Origin: CALKXV01 sp964632495
Lineage (GTDB): Bacteria > Pseudomonadota > Alphaproteobacteria > Rhodobacterales > Rhodobacteraceae
Direction: 5' to 3'
Assembly (NCBI GenBank): GCA_964632495.1
Contig: CAZWDS010000004.1
Span: 21,075 to 85,074, forward strand
DNA length: 64,000 nucleotides
Shown here: piece after piece, positions 36,709 to 44,751 of the stretch
How the letters are laid out: the number at the start of each line of letters is the position of its first letter
Numbering within the stretch: position 1 is the stretch's first letter
Program-made: the position numbers and the translations under genes
Notes under the pieces: generated by a model
What the model saw: the letters and a program-made list of their open reading frames with translations, nothing else
Told to the model about the DNA's origin: nothing
The model's database searches: none

Positions 36709-37893
36709 ATGACCGACGCAACACTTGAAATCACCGCGCTTTCTTCGCTGGAAGCGATTGATCCCGCCGACTGGGACGCTTGCGCGTGCCCGGAAGCCGT
36801 GGATGGCGCCCGCGCGATGGATCCTTTCACCACCCATCGGTTTCTTTTGGCGTTAGAGCAAAGCGGTTCAGTGGGCACCGGCACGGGATGGACGCCGCGC
36901 CATCTGGTGGTGAAGGATGCAGGCGAGGTAATCGCGGTCGCGCCGCTTTACGTCAAAAGTCACAGCCAGGGCGAATATATCTTCGATCACAACTGGGCTC
37001 ATGCCTGGGAACGGGCTGGCGGGCGGTATTATCCCAAATTGCAAATGGCCGTACCTTTTACCCCTGCCACGGGGCGCCGGTTTTTGTGCCGACCCGGGAA
37101 TGAGGCGGAAGGGTTCGAGGCTTTGGTGCAAGGGGCGCTTCACATTGCGACCGAAAACAAACTGTCGTCGTTCCATGCCACCTTTTGCACGCCCGAAGAG
37201 GCCAATCGCGGGGCCGAGATCGGGTTGCTGCATCGGGTGACCCAGCAATACCACTGGGCCAACGACGGCTATGCGGACTTCGATGGATTCCTTGGTGCCC
37301 TGTCGTCGCGCAAACGCAAAACAATCCGCCGCGAACGTCGCATTGCCCAAGGCTTTGGCGGTGAGATTGTTGCTTTGACCGGCGATGCGATCCAGCCCGA
37401 ACACTGGGATGCCTTTTGGGAATTTTATCAGGACACCGGGGCGCGGAAGTGGGGCACGCCTTACCTGACCCGCGCTTTTTTCGACATCGCACAGGAGGGT
37501 CTGGCAGACGATATGCTGTTGGTTCTGGCTTTGCGCGACGGGCGTCCTGTGGCGGGGGCGCTGAATTTCATTGGTCGCGATGTGATGTTCGGGCGGTACT
37601 GGGGCGCGGTCGAACATCACGACTGTCTGCATTTCGAGCTTTGCTATTACCAAGCCATCGACGCTGCGATTGAGCGGGGCATGGCCCGGGTGGAAGCGGG
37701 CGCACAGGGCGATCACAAACTGGCCCGGGGCTATTTGCCGGTGGAAACGCATTCGCTCCATTGGATGGCGGATCAGGGATTTGCGGGGGCTGTGGAAGAC
37801 TATCTGAAAGCCGAACGCGAGGCTGTGGGCCAAGACATCGAAGTGCTGACCAGCTATGGTCCGTTCAAGAAGCTGACGGAGGAACCGGAATGA
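36709..37893 (+). CDS. Peptidoglycan-biosynthesis-like GNAT protein (DUF482/FemAB-like, COG3146)
   Basis: The 394-residue protein is of the DUF482 family, which has a FemAB-like double GNAT fold. Recognisable parts are DPFTTHRFLLALEQSGS, HLVVKDAGEVIAVAPLYVKSHS, SSRKRKTIRRERR and the terminal GAQGDHKLARGYLPVETHSLHW. The biochemical role is unproven; family members have been linked by name to peptidoglycan synthesis. The carbinolamine dehydratase gene starts within its stop codon (ATGA), so the two are co-translated. Confidence 0.85.
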   Translation: MTDATLEITALSSLEAIDPADWDACACPEAVDGARAMDPFTTHRFLLALEQSGSVGTGTGWTPRHLVVKDAGEVIAVAPLYVKSHSQGEYIFDHNWAHAWERAGGRYYPKLQMAVPFTPATGRRFLCRPGNEAEGFEALVQGALHIATENKLSSFHATFCTPEEANRGAEIGLLHRVTQQYHWANDGYADFDGFLGALSSRKRKTIRRERRIAQGFGGEIVALTGDAIQPEHWDAFWEFYQDTGARKWGTPYLTRAFFDIAQEGLADDMLLVLALRDGRPVAGALNFIGRDVMFGRYWGAVEHHDCLHFELCYYQAIDAAIERGMARVEAGAQGDHKLARGYLPVETHSLHWMADQGFAGAVEDYLKAEREAVGQDIEVLTSYGPFKKLTEEPE

Positions 37894-38177
37894 GCGATAA
37901 GCTGGAAGGCGATGCCCGTGCCGTGGCTTTAGCCGAGTTGGAAGCCACGGGTTGGACCATGGTGGACGGGCGCGACGCACTGCAAAAGACGTTCAAGTTC
38001 GCAAGTTTCGTGGACGCTTTTGGCTGGATGACCCGGATGGCGATTGTGGCGGAGAAGCTGAACCACCACCCGGAATGGTTCAACGTTTACAATCGCGTAG
38101 AAGTGGTTTTGACCACCCACGATGTGGATGGTCTGTCAGAACTGGACGTGAAGCTGGCGCGTCGCATGGATGGCTGA
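37890..38177 (+). CDS. phhB: Pterin-4a-carbinolamine dehydratase
   Basis: The 95-residue enzyme dehydrates the carbinolamine formed from tetrahydrobiopterin or a similar pterin during aromatic amino acid hydroxylation. It carries the signature EKLNHHPEWFNVYNRVEVVL (His-His-Pro near residue 58) followed by TTHDVDGLSELD. Length is exactly that of the family. Start ATG at 37890 overlaps the previous stop. No phenylalanine hydroxylase gene is in view, as is common for this family. Confidence 0.93.
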   Translation: MSDKLEGDARAVALAELEATGWTMVDGRDALQKTFKFASFVDAFGWMTRMAIVAEKLNHHPEWFNVYNRVEVVLTTHDVDGLSELDVKLARRMDG

Positions 38178-38182
38178 CAAGG

Positions 38183-38225
38183 CGATTTCTGCGCAGAAAT
38201 CGTGACAGAAAATGCGCATTTTCTG
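38183..38225. repeat. Two adjacent perfect 20-bp palindromes between convergent genes
   Basis: The first, 38183-38202, has arms CGATTTCTGC/GCAGAAATCG. The second, 38206-38225, has arms CAGAAAATGC/GCATTTTCTG. Both are perfect, both centre on TGCGCA and are separated by 3 bp. They fill the 54-bp gap between phhB and the convergent peroxiredoxin gene, where a bidirectional terminator would be expected. No T-run of intrinsic type follows either stem. Confidence 0.75.
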
Positions 38226-38231
38226 CTTTGC

Positions 38232-38720
38232 TCAGATCAGCTCCAGCAACGCCTCGCCGGCTGTCATATTGCATGTGCCGTTGTCTTCTTCGAATTGCAG
38301 GACCGTGACTTCGCCGTCCTCCAACACCATCGCACAGCGCGTCATCCGATCCTTGAATCCCAAAGCAGGCACGGAAAAATCCAGGCCAAGCGCCTTGGTC
38401 AGTTCTGAATTCCAATCCGCCAAGAGTGTGATGCCAGCTGCTTCCGCGCCCGTGCTTTCGCCCCAGTGCTCCATCACCCGGCAATCGTTGACTGAGACGC
38501 AGATGATCTCGTCCACGCCCTTGGCTTTGAAGGCGTCGGCGGTGCGCATGAAACTGGGCAAATGGGCCGATGTGCAGATGCTGGTATAGGCGCCCGGCAG
38601 ACCGAACAGCACGACCTTGCGGCCTGCTACCCGTTCGGCGATGTCAATTTGGCTGACCTCGCCGCCCGAGGAATGAACAAGCGTTATGCTTGGGATTTTG
38701 TCGCCAACTTGCACTGTCAT
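38232..38720 (-). CDS. Peroxiredoxin (Prx5 type)
   Basis: The 162-residue protein reduces peroxides through the peroxidatic cysteine Cys49 in LPGAYTSICTSAHLPSF (PxxxTxxC, with Tyr-Ser-Ile in place of the common Phe-Thr-Pro-Thr). A second cysteine-containing motif near the C-terminus (NGTCNMTAGE) may hold the resolving residue. I chose the ATG at 38720 after AAGGA; a much longer open frame to 39734 runs antisense to the next gene and is not coding. Convergent with phhB. Confidence 0.92.
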   Translation of the reverse strand: MTVQVGDKIPSITLVHSSGGEVSQIDIAERVAGRKVVLFGLPGAYTSICTSAHLPSFMRTADAFKAKGVDEIICVSVNDCRVMEHWGESTGAEAAGITLLADWNSELTKALGLDFSVPALGFKDRMTRCAMVLEDGEVTVLQFEEDNGTCNMTAGEALLELI

Positions 38721-38795
38721 GACGGTGTCCTTGGATTGATAACTGGTTCGTCTCAGATATAAGCCGGATTGAGGCAGGGGCCAGAGGCAATTGAT

Positions 38796-40001
38796 ATGGA
38801 TCGAATTCTGATCGTCGGTGCGGGACAGTCCGGGGCCACATTGGCCGAGACTTTGCGGACCAAAGGGTTTGAAGGGGCGGTGACACTGATCGGCGAAGAA
38901 CCGGTGCCGCCTTACGAACGCCCGCCTTTGTCGAAGGGGTATTTGCTGGGTGAGATGGCGGAAGAACGGCTCTATCTGCGCCCACGTTCGGTCTATGAGG
39001 ACAAATCGATTGAGTTGAAATTGGGCGCGCGGGTCAGCGCCTTCGATACAGACGCGCAGACCGTGACCATCGGCGGCGAGGTTCTGGAATACGACCAACT
39101 GGCCCTGACAACCGGATCGGTGCCGAACCGTTTGCCCGCTGCGATTGGTGGCGATCTGGACGGGCTTTATACCGTACGCACTTTGGCCGACATTGATCGG
39201 CTGTCGCCTTTGTTCAAAGACGGTGCGCGGGTGCTGGTGGTCGGTGGTGGTTACATCGGCTTGGAGGCGGCGGCGGTTGCGGCCAAACTGGGGTTGAAGG
39301 TCACACTTGTTGAAATGGCCGAACGGATTTTGGGGCGCGTCGCGGCGGCGGAAACCTCGGACGTGGTGCGGGCCAAGCATCTGGCCCACGGCGTCGATCT
39401 GCGTGAAGGCGTGGGCTTGGCGCGTTTGAGCGGTGACGGCCATGTGGCCTCGGCAACTTTGAGCGACGACACGGAACTGGAGGTGGATTTCGTGATCGTT
39501 GGCACTGGCATTCAGCCGGGCACTGGACTGGCCGAGGCAGCGGGGATCGTTTGCGACAATGGCATTGTTGTGGATGGCGCGGGCCAGACATCGGCCAAGC
39601 ACGTCTGGGCGGCGGGGGATTGTGCGAACTTTCCTTACAAGGGCGGGCGGCTTCGGTTGGAATCGGTGCAGAACGCGATTGATCAGGCCGCATTGGTGGC
39701 CGGAAACATGTTGGGGGCAGGCGAGACCTATCATCCCTTACCGTGGTTTTGGTCGGATCAATACGACATGAAGTTGCAGATTGCTGGACTGAACACAGGT
39801 TATACGCGGGTCGTGACGCGGCCGTCCGGCGAGGGCCAAAGCCATTGGTATTTCGATGGCGATACTTTTCTGGCTGTAGATGCGATCAATGCCGCGCGGG
39901 ACTATATGATTGGCAAGCGGTTGCTGGAGATGGGGAAATCCATTGATCCCGAAACTGCGGCAGACCCGGATGCTGATCTGAAAGCGCTTTTGCGCGGATG
40001 A
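38796..40001 (+). CDS. FAD-dependent NAD(P)H:ferredoxin-type reductase
   Basis: This 401-residue two-dinucleotide-fold flavoprotein has FAD motif ILIVGAGQSGATLAETLR, PYERPPLSKGYLLGE, NAD motif VLVVGGGYIGLEAAAVAAKL and WAAGDCANFP. It matches rubredoxin/ferredoxin reductases that feed P450s or dioxygenases (ThcD/CamA group). The P450 at 55564 is 15 kb away, so a partnership is only a thought. The start at 38796 has AGAGG upstream. rsmD follows by ATGA overlap. Confidence 0.9.
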   Translation: MDRILIVGAGQSGATLAETLRTKGFEGAVTLIGEEPVPPYERPPLSKGYLLGEMAEERLYLRPRSVYEDKSIELKLGARVSAFDTDAQTVTIGGEVLEYDQLALTTGSVPNRLPAAIGGDLDGLYTVRTLADIDRLSPLFKDGARVLVVGGGYIGLEAAAVAAKLGLKVTLVEMAERILGRVAAAETSDVVRAKHLAHGVDLREGVGLARLSGDGHVASATLSDDTELEVDFVIVGTGIQPGTGLAEAAGIVCDNGIVVDGAGQTSAKHVWAAGDCANFPYKGGRLRLESVQNAIDQAALVAGNMLGAGETYHPLPWFWSDQYDMKLQIAGLNTGYTRVVTRPSGEGQSHWYFDGDTFLAVDAINAARDYMIGKRLLEMGKSIDPETAADPDADLKALLRG

Positions 40002-40564
40002 GAATTATCGGCGGTCGCATGCGGGGTTTGGCCCTGACGGCAGTGGGCAAGGGCGATGCCGGGGCCCATCTAAGACCGACCAGCGACCGGGTGCGCGAAA
40101 GCCTGTTCAATCTGCTGAGCGGCGGTCGATTTGACGACCCGATCACCGATGCGATTGCGCTGGATCTGTTTGCCGGAACGGGTGCCTTGGGGTTGGAAGC
40201 GCTGTCGCGCGGTGCATCTCATGTGACATTTGTCGAGAACGGGCGCGCCGGTGGCCAGCTTTTGGCGGCCAACATCAAAAAGGCTGGGGTGGGGGCTGAG
40301 ACACGGGTTTTGAAGGTCGATGCAACGCGGTTGCCCATAGCGGAGCAGCCTGCGGATTTGATTTTTCTGGACCCGCCCTATGGCAAAGGAATGGGGGAAA
40401 AGGCATTGATATCAGCAATTAAGGGTAATTGGTTGGCCGATACTGCGCTTGTCGTTTGGGAAGAAGAGCAGGCACAGACCGCGCCGGGCGGTTTCCAAGT
40501 GTTAGAGGCGCGACGGTATGGACAAACCTGGCTGACGATCATGCGTTTTGGGTCAGATGGATGA
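39998..40564 (+). CDS. rsmD: 16S rRNA (guanine(966)-N2)-methyltransferase
   Basis: The 188-residue SAM enzyme methylates G966 of 16S rRNA. It begins MRIIGGRMRGLAL, has LRPTSDRVRESLFNLL, the SAM loop DLFAGTGALGLEALSRGA and the catalytic LDPPYGKG. Length is standard. It is coupled to the reductase gene by an ATGA overlap (39998-40001). Confidence 0.95.
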   Translation: MRIIGGRMRGLALTAVGKGDAGAHLRPTSDRVRESLFNLLSGGRFDDPITDAIALDLFAGTGALGLEALSRGASHVTFVENGRAGGQLLAANIKKAGVGAETRVLKVDATRLPIAEQPADLIFLDPPYGKGMGEKALISAIKGNWLADTALVVWEEEQAQTAPGGFQVLEARRYGQTWLTIMRFGSDG

Positions 40565-40605
40565 CGGTCTTGGATCGTTAAGCAAACTTGCGCTATGCTT
40601 GGGGC

Positions 40606-40794
40606 ATGACTGTGCTTGCGCTGTTCCATCCGTTTTTGTCGTTCGACAGGGATCAAACCACGCCCCCGCCGGATCCTAAATTGGATTGGCCGTTGATGGG
40701 GGATGTTTCGACATGTCGGGCTGGTGTTCCCGAAGCATTGATCCTTTGGCGACGCGCACGGGGTGAGACACCGCCTGAACCCGATTTGCGATAG
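40606..40794 (+). CDS. Small hypothetical protein
   Basis: A 62-codon open frame in the gap between rsmD and dnaB (start MTVLALFHPFLSFDRD, Pro-rich middle, end ARGETPPEPDLR). No domain is recognised and the ribosome-binding site is weak (TTGGGG). It might start six codons earlier at 40588. It may be a genuine small gene because composition resembles its neighbours, but evidence is thin. Confidence 0.35.
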   Translation: MTVLALFHPFLSFDRDQTTPPPDPKLDWPLMGDVSTCRAGVPEALILWRRARGETPPEPDLR

Positions 40795-40798
40795 GCCA

Positions 40799-40881
40799 GT
40801 TTTTTGAGATGAGGCCAGAGGGGGCTTTGCCCCCGCCGTCCTTCGTCCGGCCCCCCAAAGTATTTTTGGCAAGAGGAAAGC
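40799..40881 (+). repeat. Dispersed intergenic element, copy 2, with G/C hairpin
   Basis: The stretch holds a TTTTTTGAGATGAGG block (from 40800), a perfect hairpin GGGGGC-TTT-GCCCCC (40820-40834), and CCCCCCAAAGTATTTTTGGC followed by AAGAGGAAAGC (40851-40881). The last part matches the copies at 23414 and 45839 and, on the minus strand, at 43274-43245. It lies between the small ORF and the 3' end of dnaB. Confidence 0.55.
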
Positions 40882-40900
40882 TGGATTGATGTCCGTCAAT

Positions 40901-42388
40901 CTAAAAGGCGTCGTCGTCCTGTTGCCAGGGTTTGACGAGGTTGCCAAAGCGAGTGAAGCGGCCTTCGAAGGACAGTTCAACCGATCCGATTGGCCCGTGG
41001 CGTTGCTTGCCGATGACGACTTCGGCGCGACCGTGCAGGCGCTCCATTTCTTCCTGCCATTTGCCCATGGCTTCGAGATCGTGGTCGCCGGGTTTTTCGC
41101 GCTCTTTGTAGTATTCTTCGCGGAACACAAACATCACGACGTCGGCGTCTTGCTCGATCGAACCGGATTCGCGCAGGTCGCTGAGTTGCGGACGTTTGTC
41201 TTCGCGGTTTTCCACCTGACGCGACAGCTGCGACAGGGCCACCACAGGGATATCCAGTTCTTTCGCGATGGCTTTCAGGCCTTGGGTAATCTCAGACACC
41301 TCGTTCACGCGGCTGTCTTTGGCCGTCGCGGGGCGGACCAGTTGCAGGTAGTCGACGATCAGAACGTCCAGACCGTGTTCGCGTTTCAGGCGTCGGGCGC
41401 GCGCTGCCAATTGCGAGATGGGCAGGGCCGGTGTGTCGTCGATGAACAAAGGGCAGGCTTCCAGCGTCTTGGCAGCATCGACGAAGCGGCGGAACTCGGC
41501 TTCTGTCATGTCGCCGCGGCGGATTTGCTCGGACGGCACTTCTGAGGCTTCCGACAAGACGCGGGCGGCCAATTGTTCGGCGCTCATCTCAAGCGAGTAG
41601 AACCCCACAACGCCGCCATCCACAGCGCCTTCGCTGCCGTCTTGCAGCTGCCCTTTGCGATAGGCCTTGGCGATGTTGAAGGCGATGTTTGTGGCCAGTG
41701 AGGTTTTCCCCATCGAGGGACGACCCGCAAGGATCAAAAGGTCAGACTTGTGCAGACCGCCCAGCTTTTTGTCCATATCCACAAGGCCGGTCGAAATGCC
41801 TGCCAATCCGCCTTCACGCTGATAGGCGGCATTGGCGACGTTGACCGCATCCGTGACAGCCCGCAGGAAGGACTGAAACCCGGAGGTGGTCTGACCCGCT
41901 TCGCCCAGCTTATAAAGCGCCTGTTCGGCTTCGACGATCTGTTCTTTGGGTTCGTTCGCCACGTCAACTTTCGAGGCTTTGGCCGAAATGTCCTGACCCA
42001 GTTGCATCAGCTTTCGCCGCACCGCCAGATCGTAGATCATCTGGGCATAGTCCCGCGCGGCAAAGCTTGAGATCGCGGCACCGGCCAGACGCACCAGATA
42101 AGCGGGGCCGCCGAGTTCTTTGAGGCCCGGGTCATCTTCCAGAAAGGCCTTCATCGTGACCGGTGATGCCAGCGCGTTTTTGGCAATCCGGCTGGCGGCT
42201 ACTTCGTAGATCCGCGCGTGAACGGGATCGTAGAAATGAGACTCGTTGATTACGCTGGCGACACGATCATAGACGTCATTGTTCGTCAGGATCGCGCCCA
42301 AAAGCTGCTGTTCAGCTTCGATGTTGTGGGGCAGGGTGTCTTCGACATTCTCCGGCCCCACAGGATTTATTTGAGCGACGTCGCTCAT
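40901..42388 (-). CDS. dnaB: Replicative DNA helicase
   Basis: The 495-residue hexameric helicase unwinds DNA at the replication fork. The N-terminal domain has LPHNIEAEQQLLGAILTNND; the RecA-like domain has GISTGLVDMDKKLGGL, Walker A GRPSMGKTS (residues 222-230), and DVLIVDYLQLVRP (Walker B) followed by LSQLSRQVENR. A short insertion (LQDGSEGAVDGGVVGF) after the Walker helix is usual in Rhodobacterales. Length is normal. Its promoter must lie in the 167 bp between it and pyrE downstream of it in the window. Confidence 0.96.
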   Translation of the reverse strand: MSDVAQINPVGPENVEDTLPHNIEAEQQLLGAILTNNDVYDRVASVINESHFYDPVHARIYEVAASRIAKNALASPVTMKAFLEDDPGLKELGGPAYLVRLAGAAISSFAARDYAQMIYDLAVRRKLMQLGQDISAKASKVDVANEPKEQIVEAEQALYKLGEAGQTTSGFQSFLRAVTDAVNVANAAYQREGGLAGISTGLVDMDKKLGGLHKSDLLILAGRPSMGKTSLATNIAFNIAKAYRKGQLQDGSEGAVDGGVVGFYSLEMSAEQLAARVLSEASEVPSEQIRRGDMTEAEFRRFVDAAKTLEACPLFIDDTPALPISQLAARARRLKREHGLDVLIVDYLQLVRPATAKDSRVNEVSEITQGLKAIAKELDIPVVALSQLSRQVENREDKRPQLSDLRESGSIEQDADVVMFVFREEYYKEREKPGDHDLEAMGKWQEEMERLHGRAEVVIGKQRHGPIGSVELSFEGRFTRFGNLVKPWQQDDDAF

Positions 42389-42555
42389 ACTGCCCTCACT
42401 CGATTTGCTCGCCTGTCTTGGCCTTCTTCATAGCCAAAAAGCCTAGCGATCGTCTATCTGGATAAGTCGTGTATAAGTTGGGGATCACCCGGAAACCACA
42501 TCATAGAGTGTTCAGGCGAAGCATGCCATCAATATATGGCGTAGCGCTCGTAAAA

Positions 42556-43233
42556 TTATTTTTGCCGGGCCTCTTGCCAGCGTCGGGGTGCGCGCAGGAA
42601 GGTTTCGACCTCGGACAGGGTGTCTTCGGTGAATTTTTCGGACGTCCGAGCGGCCTCCAACACGTCCCACCAGGTACATAAATGATGCAGCGTAACCCCG
42701 TGTTCTGCCAAGCGTTCGGTGGTCTCGGGGAAGATGCCGTAATAGAAGATGACAGCCGTGTGAGCGCAGCTTGCACCCGTCTCGCGGATGGCGTCAACGA
42801 AAGATAATTTCGACCCGCCGTCGGTTGTCAGGTCTTCCACCAAAAGCACCCGTTCGCCTTCGCTCATGTCGCCTTCGATTCGCGCGTTCCGGCCATAGCC
42901 TTTCGGTTTCTTGCGCACATAAGTCATCGGCAAGGCCATCCGTTCGGCGACCAAAGCGGCAAAAGGAATGCCGGCTGTTTCGCCACCTGCGATGTTGTCG
43001 AAGGCTTCGAACCCTGCGTTGCGCATGACGGTGACGGTCATGAAATCCATCAGGGTGGATCGGATGCGCGGATAAGAAATCAGCTTCCGGCAATCGATAT
43101 ACGTCGGCGACGGCAGGCCGCTGGCCAAAGTGAAGGGCTCGTCCGCATTGAAATGAACCGCGCCGATTTCCAACAGCATGTTCGCGCTTAACCGAGCAAT
43201 CTCTTCGGGGGTTGGAAAACTGGTGGGGATCAT
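42556..43233 (-). CDS. pyrE: Orotate phosphoribosyltransferase
   Basis: The 225-residue enzyme joins orotate and PRPP to form orotidine monophosphate in pyrimidine synthesis. It has the PRPP loop VLLVEDLTTDGGSK (129-142) and FTLASGLPSPTYIDCRKL, YVRKKPKGYGR. The start at 43233 is preceded by AAGAAGAAGG inside a dispersed element copy. The open frame to 43311 is ignored. It follows pyrC by 91 bp, on the same strand, so the two probably form one unit. Confidence 0.95.
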   Translation of the reverse strand: MIPTSFPTPEEIARLSANMLLEIGAVHFNADEPFTLASGLPSPTYIDCRKLISYPRIRSTLMDFMTVTVMRNAGFEAFDNIAGGETAGIPFAALVAERMALPMTYVRKKPKGYGRNARIEGDMSEGERVLLVEDLTTDGGSKLSFVDAIRETGASCAHTAVIFYYGIFPETTERLAEHGVTLHHLCTWWDVLEAARTSEKFTEDTLSEVETFLRAPRRWQEARQK

Positions 43234-43244
43234 GACGCGTAGGG

Positions 43245-43294
43245 CCTTCTTCTTGGTAAAAATATGCTGGGGGGTCTGGGGGGCAAAGTCCCCC
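43245..43294 (-). repeat. Dispersed intergenic element, copy 3, between pyrC and pyrE
   Basis: Reading the minus strand: a hairpin of GGGGGAC/GCCCCCC arms (43294-43278), then CCCCCCAGCATATTTTTACC and AAGAAGAAGG (43274-43245). The layout (G/C hairpin, C-run, TATTTTT, purine run) is the same as at 40820-40881. Here the purine run doubles as the pyrE ribosome-binding region. Confidence 0.55.
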
Positions 43295-43324
43295 AGCGGT
43301 TCTGCGGGCAAAGCCCGGCGAACC

Positions 43325-44365
43325 TCAAATGACGCTCCAATGTACCGGTCGGCCCGGATTGAACACGGTGACGGGGCCCGCGCCGGTTTGGACTGCGTCG
43401 GGAAACGCCAAGGGCGCGCCTTTCACCAGGGTTATCTCTTCCTCGTTCACCGTCAGCCCATAGAACTTCGGCCCGTTCCGCGACGCAAAGTCTTCCAATC
43501 GCTCCAACGCACCTGCTTCGTCAAAGACCTCGGCCAGACAGGACAGGGCGACGGGCGCGGTGAAACAGCCTGCACAACCACAGGCGTTTTCCTTGGTGTC
43601 CGTGGCGTGAGGCGCGCTGTCGGTGCCCAGAAAGAACGTGGGATCACCTGAGGTGGCGGCCTCGACCAATTTGGGCCGATGGGTCCCACGTTTCAGAATG
43701 GGCAGGCAATAAAAGTGCGGGCGGATGCCGCCGACCAGCATGTCGTTCCGGTCCAGCATCAGGTGTTGCACGGTGATCGTGGCGGCCAAATCATCGCCAC
43801 CGGCGGCCGCGTATGCAGCAGCTTCGGCTGTGGTGATATGCTCCATCACGACGCGCAGACCGGGCGTGGCGCGGCGCAGGGGGTCAAGCACTTCGTCGAT
43901 GAAAACGGCTTCGCGGTCGAAGATGTCGATCTCGGGCCGGGTGACTTCTCCGTGGACGCATAGCGGCAGGCCGATCTCGGCCATGGTCTCTAACACGCTG
44001 CGAACATTGTCGAAATTTTGAACGCCACTGGCAGAGTTTGTCGTGGCGCCCGCGGGGTAAAGCTTGACCGCTTTCACCAAACCGGAGGCGGCGGCGGCGC
44101 GGACATCGTCCGGGTCGGTCGCTTCGGTCAGGTAAAGGGTCATCAAGGGCTCGAAACGCGCACCTTCTGGCAGGGCGGTCAGAATGCGGTCGCGATAGGC
44201 AACAGCGTCCTCGGCGGTGACAACTGGTGGTACGAGGTTCGGCATAATAATGGCACGGGCGAAATGTGCGGCGGAATGGGGCAACACCCCTTCCATCATA
44301 GCACCATCGCGTAAATGCAGGTGCCAGTCGTCGGGGCGCTTGAGTGTGATCCGTTCTTCCGTCAT
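43325..44365 (-). CDS. pyrC: Dihydroorotase
   Basis: The 346-residue zinc amidohydrolase closes carbamoyl aspartate to dihydroorotate. It has metal ligands DWHLHLRDG (His15, His17), the carboxylated lysine in VKLYPAGATTN (Lys101) and FFLGTDSAPH near the C-terminus. This is the shorter E. coli-type PyrC. The start ATG at 44365 is clear. Paired with pyrE. Confidence 0.95.
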   Translation of the reverse strand: MTEERITLKRPDDWHLHLRDGAMMEGVLPHSAAHFARAIIMPNLVPPVVTAEDAVAYRDRILTALPEGARFEPLMTLYLTEATDPDDVRAAAASGLVKAVKLYPAGATTNSASGVQNFDNVRSVLETMAEIGLPLCVHGEVTRPEIDIFDREAVFIDEVLDPLRRATPGLRVVMEHITTAEAAAYAAAGGDDLAATITVQHLMLDRNDMLVGGIRPHFYCLPILKRGTHRPKLVEAATSGDPTFFLGTDSAPHATDTKENACGCAGCFTAPVALSCLAEVFDEAGALERLEDFASRNGPKFYGLTVNEEEITLVKGAPLAFPDAVQTGAGPVTVFNPGRPVHWSVI

Positions 44366-44458
44366 GAGTGTCGTTTATCGGAAGGGACGCAGAGGGACCA
44401 GACTATTGGACCATGTGATCGCTCCAAAACGACAGATAAGACGAAGGACACATACGTT

Positions 44459-44749
44459 ATGTTGATGACACTTCTTTTGGGCGGGATCGCCGGTTGGGGC
44501 GCCGGGTTCGCCGAAGATCATATTCGGCGTGTTTTGGCGCAGGCATTGTCGGTCGAAGAAGACACGTTCAAGCCCGCCGAAATGCGGTCGATCGCATTGG
44601 TTTTGTCGCTGTTGGTTGCGGCTCTTGTGTCGTGGATCATCGCGACGCCAAGTGCTGTTGCCCTGATGCTTGGCGCGACATTGGCCGTGCTGCTGCCGCG
44701 AATCAAGGACATGATCCGAGCAGCCCGAACACCTGACTACGACGAATAG
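44459..44749 (+). CDS. Small membrane protein, unknown function
   Basis: A 96-residue protein with an N-terminal glycine-rich hydrophobic segment (LLLGGIAGWGAGFAEDHI), a charged stretch, and two hydrophobic segments (IALVLSLLVAALVSWIIA and VALMLGATLAVLL), ending in a basic/acidic tail. AAGGA precedes the ATG at 44459. Conserved-looking but I do not recognise the family. It diverges from pyrC and converges on the unknown gene at 44752. Confidence 0.65.
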   Translation: MLMTLLLGGIAGWGAGFAEDHIRRVLAQALSVEEDTFKPAEMRSIALVLSLLVAALVSWIIATPSAVALMLGATLAVLLPRIKDMIRAARTPDYDE

Positions 44750-44751
44750 CC

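Noticed and set aside
38232..39734. A 500-residue peroxiredoxin fusion on the minus strand
   Set aside because: The added 338 residues lie antisense to the ferredoxin-reductase gene and have no motif. The ATG at 38720 with AAGGA fits the normal Prx length.
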